Source: an uncultured Actinomycetes bacterium
Lineage (GTDB): Bacteria; Actinomycetota; Acidimicrobiia; Acidimicrobiales; Microtrichaceae
NCBI GenBank assembly: GCA_903852755.1
Contig: CAINRS010000069.1
Span: forward strand, 1-42,636
Reading direction: 5' to 3'
DNA length: 42,636 nt
The translations under genes were made by a program, and so were the position numbers. The stretch's first letter is position 1. Each line of letters starts with the position of its first letter. The notes under the pieces are model-generated. The model was not told the origin of the DNA and did no database searches. It was given only the letters and a program-made list of their open reading frames with translations. Of the stretch, positions 40,006 through 42,636 are shown piece by piece.

Positions 40006-40631
40006 GTGGCGGTCCCGTCGGCCGCCGGGACGTACCCGACCTGGCGGCGGTGCAGGGTGAAGCCCATCGACGCGTACAGACGCTGGGCCGGCAGGTTGTC
40101 CCGCTCCACGTAGAGCATCGCCACGGTGGCGCCCCGCTGCACCTGGTGCTCCAGCCCGGCCACGACGAGCGCCCGGCCGAGCCCCCGCTGCTGGGTCCGG
40201 GGGTCGGTGGCGATCACGTGGATCTCGCCCAGTGCCGGTTCCGGGCCCTCCGCGGGGTGGAACCGGGTCCAGCAGAACCCGTCGACGGCGCCGTCGGCGC
40301 CCTCGTGGACGAGCAGGTCCTCGGGGCGGAACCAGTCCGCTGCGGTCCGCTCCGCGAACCGGGCCTCGTCCCATCCCCCCTGGTCGGGGTGCCAGTCGAA
40401 CGCCCGGTTGTTGGTCGCCAGGATGCCGGCGTCGTCCACGCGGGGACGGTAGGGGCGGAAGGTCCACGCACCGGCACCCGCCACCGCCGCGTCGTCGAGG
40501 GGCAGCGGCCGCCGCAGTTCGTCGAGGTAGCGCACCGCCCGGCCGGGTGCCGGGTCGCCGGAGTGCCCGACGTCGCGCCACACCAGCGCCTCGGCGCGGT
40601 GCTCGGCAGGGATCCGCAGCGGAAGGTCCAC
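40002..40631 (-). CDS. mshD: Mycothiol synthase-like GNAT acetyltransferase (short form)
   Basis: MshD acetylates Cys-GlcN-Ins in mycothiol synthesis. The 209 residues match its C-terminal half closely: ILATNNRAFDWHPDQGGWDEARF, WFRPEDLLVHEG, GEIHVIATDPRTQQRGLGRALVVAGL (acetyl-CoA loop Q-x-x-G-x-G) and VAMLYVERDNLPAQRLYASMGF. Canonical MshD has two GNAT domains in about 300 residues. Here only about 55 residues precede the active half, so the first domain is reduced to a remnant. It could be a compact MshD or a related acetyltransferase. GTG 40631 lies 9 nt after TAGCCT. It is divergent from nth and coupled to rlmN. Confidence 0.75.
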   Translation of the reverse strand: MDLPLRIPAEHRAEALVWRDVGHSGDPAPGRAVRYLDELRRPLPLDDAAVAGAGAWTFRPYRPRVDDAGILATNNRAFDWHPDQGGWDEARFAERTAADWFRPEDLLVHEGADGAVDGFCWTRFHPAEGPEPALGEIHVIATDPRTQQRGLGRALVVAGLEHQVQRGATVAMLYVERDNLPAQRLYASMGFTLHRRQVGYVPAADGTAT

Positions 40632-40640
40632 CAGCGCCGG

Positions 40641-40650
40641 AGGCTACCGT
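40641..40650. promoter_or_regulatory. Bidirectional -10 element shared by mshD-like and nth
   Basis: AGGCTACCGT reads TACCGT rightward (6 nt to nth GTG 40657) and TAGCCT leftward (9 nt to GTG 40631), sharing the central TA at 40645-40646. The start codons are 25 bp apart. Confidence 0.6.
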
Positions 40651-40656
40651 GCGCCC

Positions 40657-41394
40657 GTGTCCGGCCCCCCTCCCGAGGTGACTCCCGACCCCGGTGCCGG
40701 TCGCACCTCGGGCCCGCGCCGGTCGCCGGGACGGTCGGGGGCACCGGCTCGTCGGGTGCGTCCACGGAGCCCCGCCGGCCGGGCGAGGGTGGTGCACCGG
40801 CTGCTCGCCGAGGAGTACCCGGACGCCACCTGCGAGCTCGACCACCGTGATGCGTTCGAGCTGCTCGCAGCGACCATCCTCTCGGCGCAGTGCACCGACG
40901 CCCGGGTCAACCTGGTGACGCCGGCCCTGTTCGACCGCTACCCGGACGCCGAGTCGCTCGCTGCCGCGGACCCCGAGGACGTCGAGGAACTCGTCCGCTC
41001 GACCGGGTTCTACCGCTCGAAGGCCGCCAACCTCATCGGCATGGCGAGCGGGATCGTCGAGCGGTTCGGCGGTGAGGTGCCCTCGGGCATCTCCGACCTG
41101 ACGTCGTTGCCGGGCGTGGGCCGCAAGACGGCGAACGTCGTCCGGAGCGTCGCCCTCGGCCTCCCCGGGCTCCCGGTCGACACCCACGTCCTCCGGCTCA
41201 CGCGGTTGCTCGGCATCACGACCGACGACGACCCGGTGCGGGTCGAGCTCGAGGTCAACCCGATGGTGCCGGCGGCGGAGCGGGGAGCGTTCAGCCTGCG
41301 GCTGATCCTCCACGGCCGCCGTGTCTGCGTTGCCCGTCGACCGGCGTGTGACCGGTGCGTCCTGGCCTGGATGTGCCCGTCGGCGCAGAGTTGA
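40657..41394 (+). CDS. nth: Endonuclease III
   Basis: A bifunctional DNA glycosylase/AP lyase that removes oxidised pyrimidines. The 245 residues show a basic, Pro/Arg/Gly-rich N-terminal tail (about 1-42), then LLAATILSAQCTDARVNLVTPALF, the helix-hairpin-helix LPGVGRKTANVV with catalytic K157, and D175 in PVDTHVLRL, 18 residues later as in the family. The [4Fe-4S] cluster ligands are C224-x6-C231-x2-C234-x5-C240. GTG 40657 follows TACCGT by 6 nt. The basic tail may aid DNA binding. A strong UUCG hairpin follows 111 bases after the stop. Confidence 0.96.
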   Translation: MSGPPPEVTPDPGAGRTSGPRRSPGRSGAPARRVRPRSPAGRARVVHRLLAEEYPDATCELDHRDAFELLAATILSAQCTDARVNLVTPALFDRYPDAESLAAADPEDVEELVRSTGFYRSKAANLIGMASGIVERFGGEVPSGISDLTSLPGVGRKTANVVRSVALGLPGLPVDTHVLRLTRLLGITTDDDPVRVELEVNPMVPAAERGAFSLRLILHGRRVCVARRPACDRCVLAWMCPSAQS

Positions 41395-41505
41395 ACGGTC
41401 GGTTGCGTTCCGGTGGACGGCTCGCCCCGTGTGTGGTGGACTCCGACTCGCCAGGTTCCCGCCACCTGGTACCGGCGCTCGGGCTCCCGCCGCCCGATGT
41501 GCCCG

Positions 41506-41531
41506 CCCGGCGCCCCTTCGGGGGCGCCGGG
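41506..41531. terminator. Perfect UUCG-loop hairpin between nth and the small minus-strand gene
   Basis: CCCGGCGCCCC and GGGGCGCCGGG form an 11-bp perfect stem closed by a TTCG tetraloop in the C(UUCG)G context, which is exceptionally stable in RNA. It sits between two convergent genes, followed rightward by TGTCGTTCC. It is probably a bidirectional terminator. The rest of 41395-41569 shows nothing else. Confidence 0.75.
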
Positions 41532-41569
41532 TGTCGTTCCGGGCCACCCCCGGCCGGTCGGGACGGGGC

Positions 41570-41758
41570 TCAGCCCAGGTCGCCGAGGGTCCGACCGAGT
41601 CGCCGGGCGGCGGCGCGCAGGTGGCGTTCGATCTCGTAGAGGTCGCCCACGACGTCGTCGAGTTCGGTGCCCCGCACCGTGTCGACGGCCTCCCCGAGGC
41701 GTTCGAGCGCCTGGTCCAGGGTCGACTGCAGCGAGGCGAGGTCGGCGTGCAGGCTCAC
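41570..41758 (-). CDS. Small helical protein of unknown function
   Basis: A 62-residue protein, VSLHADLASLQ then STLDQALERLGEAVDTVRG, ELDDVVGDLYEIERHL and RAAARRLGRTLGDL. It is almost entirely amphipathic helix with heptad-like Leu/Val spacing, suggesting a short coiled coil that oligomerises or binds a partner. The sequence is acidic in the middle and basic at the C-terminal end. The GTG at 41758 follows TAGGAA (a near TANNNT) by 6 nt. Codon use and helix regularity support a real gene. It is divergent from hisD, 43 bp away. No named family comes to mind. Confidence 0.65.
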   Translation of the reverse strand: MSLHADLASLQSTLDQALERLGEAVDTVRGTELDDVVGDLYEIERHLRAAARRLGRTLGDLG

Positions 41759-41789
41759 GACGTCTTCCTACCACCCCGGGGTCGACGGG

Positions 41790-41795
41790 TACGTT
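41790..41795 (+). promoter_or_regulatory. Leaderless -10 element for hisD
   Basis: TACGTT is followed by 6 nt and GTG 41802, with a second in-frame GTG at 41805. No Shine-Dalgarno sequence is present. Confidence 0.55.
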
Positions 41796-41801
41796 GAGAC
41801 C

Positions 41802-42636
41802 GTGGTGAGACGGCTCGACCTGCGCGGCGCGGCGGACCCGACCGACGGGTTGCCGCGCCCCGAGCGGACATCGGCGGACGTCCTCGCGTCGGTGCGCTCG
41901 ACGCTGGACGAGGTGCGTCGGGGTGGAGACGCGTCGCTCCTGGACCTGACCGAGCGGTTCGACGGGGTGCGGCTCGACGGCGTCCGGGTGCCGGTCGAGG
42001 ACCTGCGTGCGGCACTCGACGCCCAGCCCGCCGAGGTGCGCGAGGCGCTGTCGCTGGCGGCCGATCGGATCCGGTCCCACCACCTCGCCCAGCTGCGCCC
42101 CGAGGTCGCCCACGACGCTGACGGTGTCACCATCCGCTCCTACTGGGTGCCGGTCGACCGTGTCGGGTGCTACGTCCCCGGTGGACGCGCCGCCTACCCG
42201 TCGACCCTGCTCATGACCGCGGTGCCGGCGCTCGTCGCCGGCGTCGGCGAGGTCGCGGTCTGCGTGCCTCCGAACCGTGACACCGGCCGGGTCGCACCGG
42301 TGACGCTGGCGGCAGCCGCCGTGGCGGGCGTCGACGAGGTGTACGCGGTCGGGGGCGCCCAGGCCATCGCTGCGCTCGCCTACGGGACCGAGACCATCCG
42401 GCCGGTCGACGTGGTGTGCGGGCCGGGTAACGCCTGGGTGGCGACGGCCAAGCGGGAGGTCGCCGACTCGGTCGGCGTGGCCGCGGCGTTCGCCGGTCCG
42501 AGCGAGGTCGTCGTGGTCGCCGACGGGAGCAGTCCTGCGGAGTTCGCGGCGGTCGACGTCATCCTGCAGGCCGAGCACGGGCCGGACGGTCTGGCGTGGT
42601 TCGTGACGTGGGACCCGGCCGTCGCCGACGCCGTCA
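41802..42636 (+). CDS. hisD: Histidinol dehydrogenase (3' truncated by window end)
   Basis: A zinc enzyme that oxidises histidinol to histidine in two NAD-dependent steps. The 278 visible residues (of about 425-430) show VGCYVPGGRAAYPSTLLMTAVPALVAG, VDEVYAVGGAQAIAALAYGTETI, VVCGPGNAWVATAKREV, AFAGPSEVVVVADG and the zinc-ligand region LQAEHGPDG, with the expected Gln and His. The remainder, including the catalytic His/Glu pair, is outside the window. It probably begins a his operon that continues to the right. GTG 41802 follows TACGTT by 6 nt, and GTG 41805 is the alternative start one codon later. Confidence 0.96.
   Translation, partial: MVRRLDLRGAADPTDGLPRPERTSADVLASVRSTLDEVRRGGDASLLDLTERFDGVRLDGVRVPVEDLRAALDAQPAEVREALSLAADRIRSHHLAQLRPEVAHDADGVTIRSYWVPVDRVGCYVPGGRAAYPSTLLMTAVPALVAGVGEVAVCVPPNRDTGRVAPVTLAAAAVAGVDEVYAVGGAQAIAALAYGTETIRPVDVVCGPGNAWVATAKREVADSVGVAAAFAGPSEVVVVADGSSPAEFAAVDVILQAEHGPDGLAWFVTWDPAVADAV

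Noticed and set aside
1-42636. Defence system, prophage, biosynthetic gene cluster or integrated element
   Set aside because: I looked for integrases, transposases, restriction or toxin genes, NRPS/PKS modules, tRNA-linked repeats and composition shifts and saw none; the gene content is core metabolism throughout.

Overview
This is a very GC-rich, gene-dense chromosomal window from an actinobacterium. Several features point to a deep-branching high-GC lineage such as Acidimicrobiia, but the class is an inference. These features are a mycothiol-synthase-like gene, a putative F420-dependent luciferase-like oxidoreductase, an actinobacterial dapA / RNase J / ftsK / pgsA neighbourhood, a menaquinone pathway, frequent GTG starts, and many start codons placed directly behind a TANNNT promoter hexamer. 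I see no rRNA, tRNA, CRISPR array, insertion sequence, prophage or plasmid gene. No gap without a gene exceeds about 175 bases.

Layout. 1-705: 3' end of a di-iron ferritin-like oxygenase. 742-3933: a winged-helix regulator, dapA and RNase J as an overlapping operon. 4108-6471: an MMPL-type exporter. 6585-13207: a cell-division, translation and envelope block (ftsK, a ferredoxin-CDGSH protein, rimO, pgsA, cinA). 13309-16851: the replicative polymerase dnaE. 16978-20847: an unknown protein, a nitroreductase-like protein and a second MMPL/RND exporter. 20876-22906 (minus): a YyaL-type thioredoxin-fold protein, divergent from an SDR oxidoreductase at 22965-23714.

23748-33010 is a menaquinone region broken into short divergent units: VOC protein and menE (minus), PH-domain protein and menA (plus), menH (minus), menD and an alpha/beta hydrolase (plus), menF and menG (minus). 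It provides isochorismate synthase, SEPHCHC synthase, SHCHC synthase, OSB-CoA ligase, the prenyltransferase and the methyltransferase. MenB and MenC (and any later thioesterase) are not in the window. 33051-38855 holds a HAD phosphatase, an acyl-CoA synthetase, a secreted TAP-type peptidase, an LLM oxidoreductase, a MaoC hydratase and a small membrane protein. 38902-42636 holds rlmN, an mshD-like acetyltransferase, nth, a 62-residue helical protein and the 5' part of hisD.

The strongest non-genic signal is the promoter architecture. At least sixteen start codons lie 6-10 nt (eleven of them 6-7 nt) downstream of a TANNNT hexamer, with no Shine-Dalgarno sequence, which implies leaderless mRNAs. 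At three divergent gene pairs the two -10 elements share one central TA (pattern ANNNTANNNT), so a ten-base motif appears to drive both genes. Three proteins also carry in-frame minisatellites at their N termini (PgsA, MenH and the TAP peptidase), and a 13-bp tandem repeat precedes ftsK. No unprecedented multi-gene system is evident; the gene content is mostly core metabolism.
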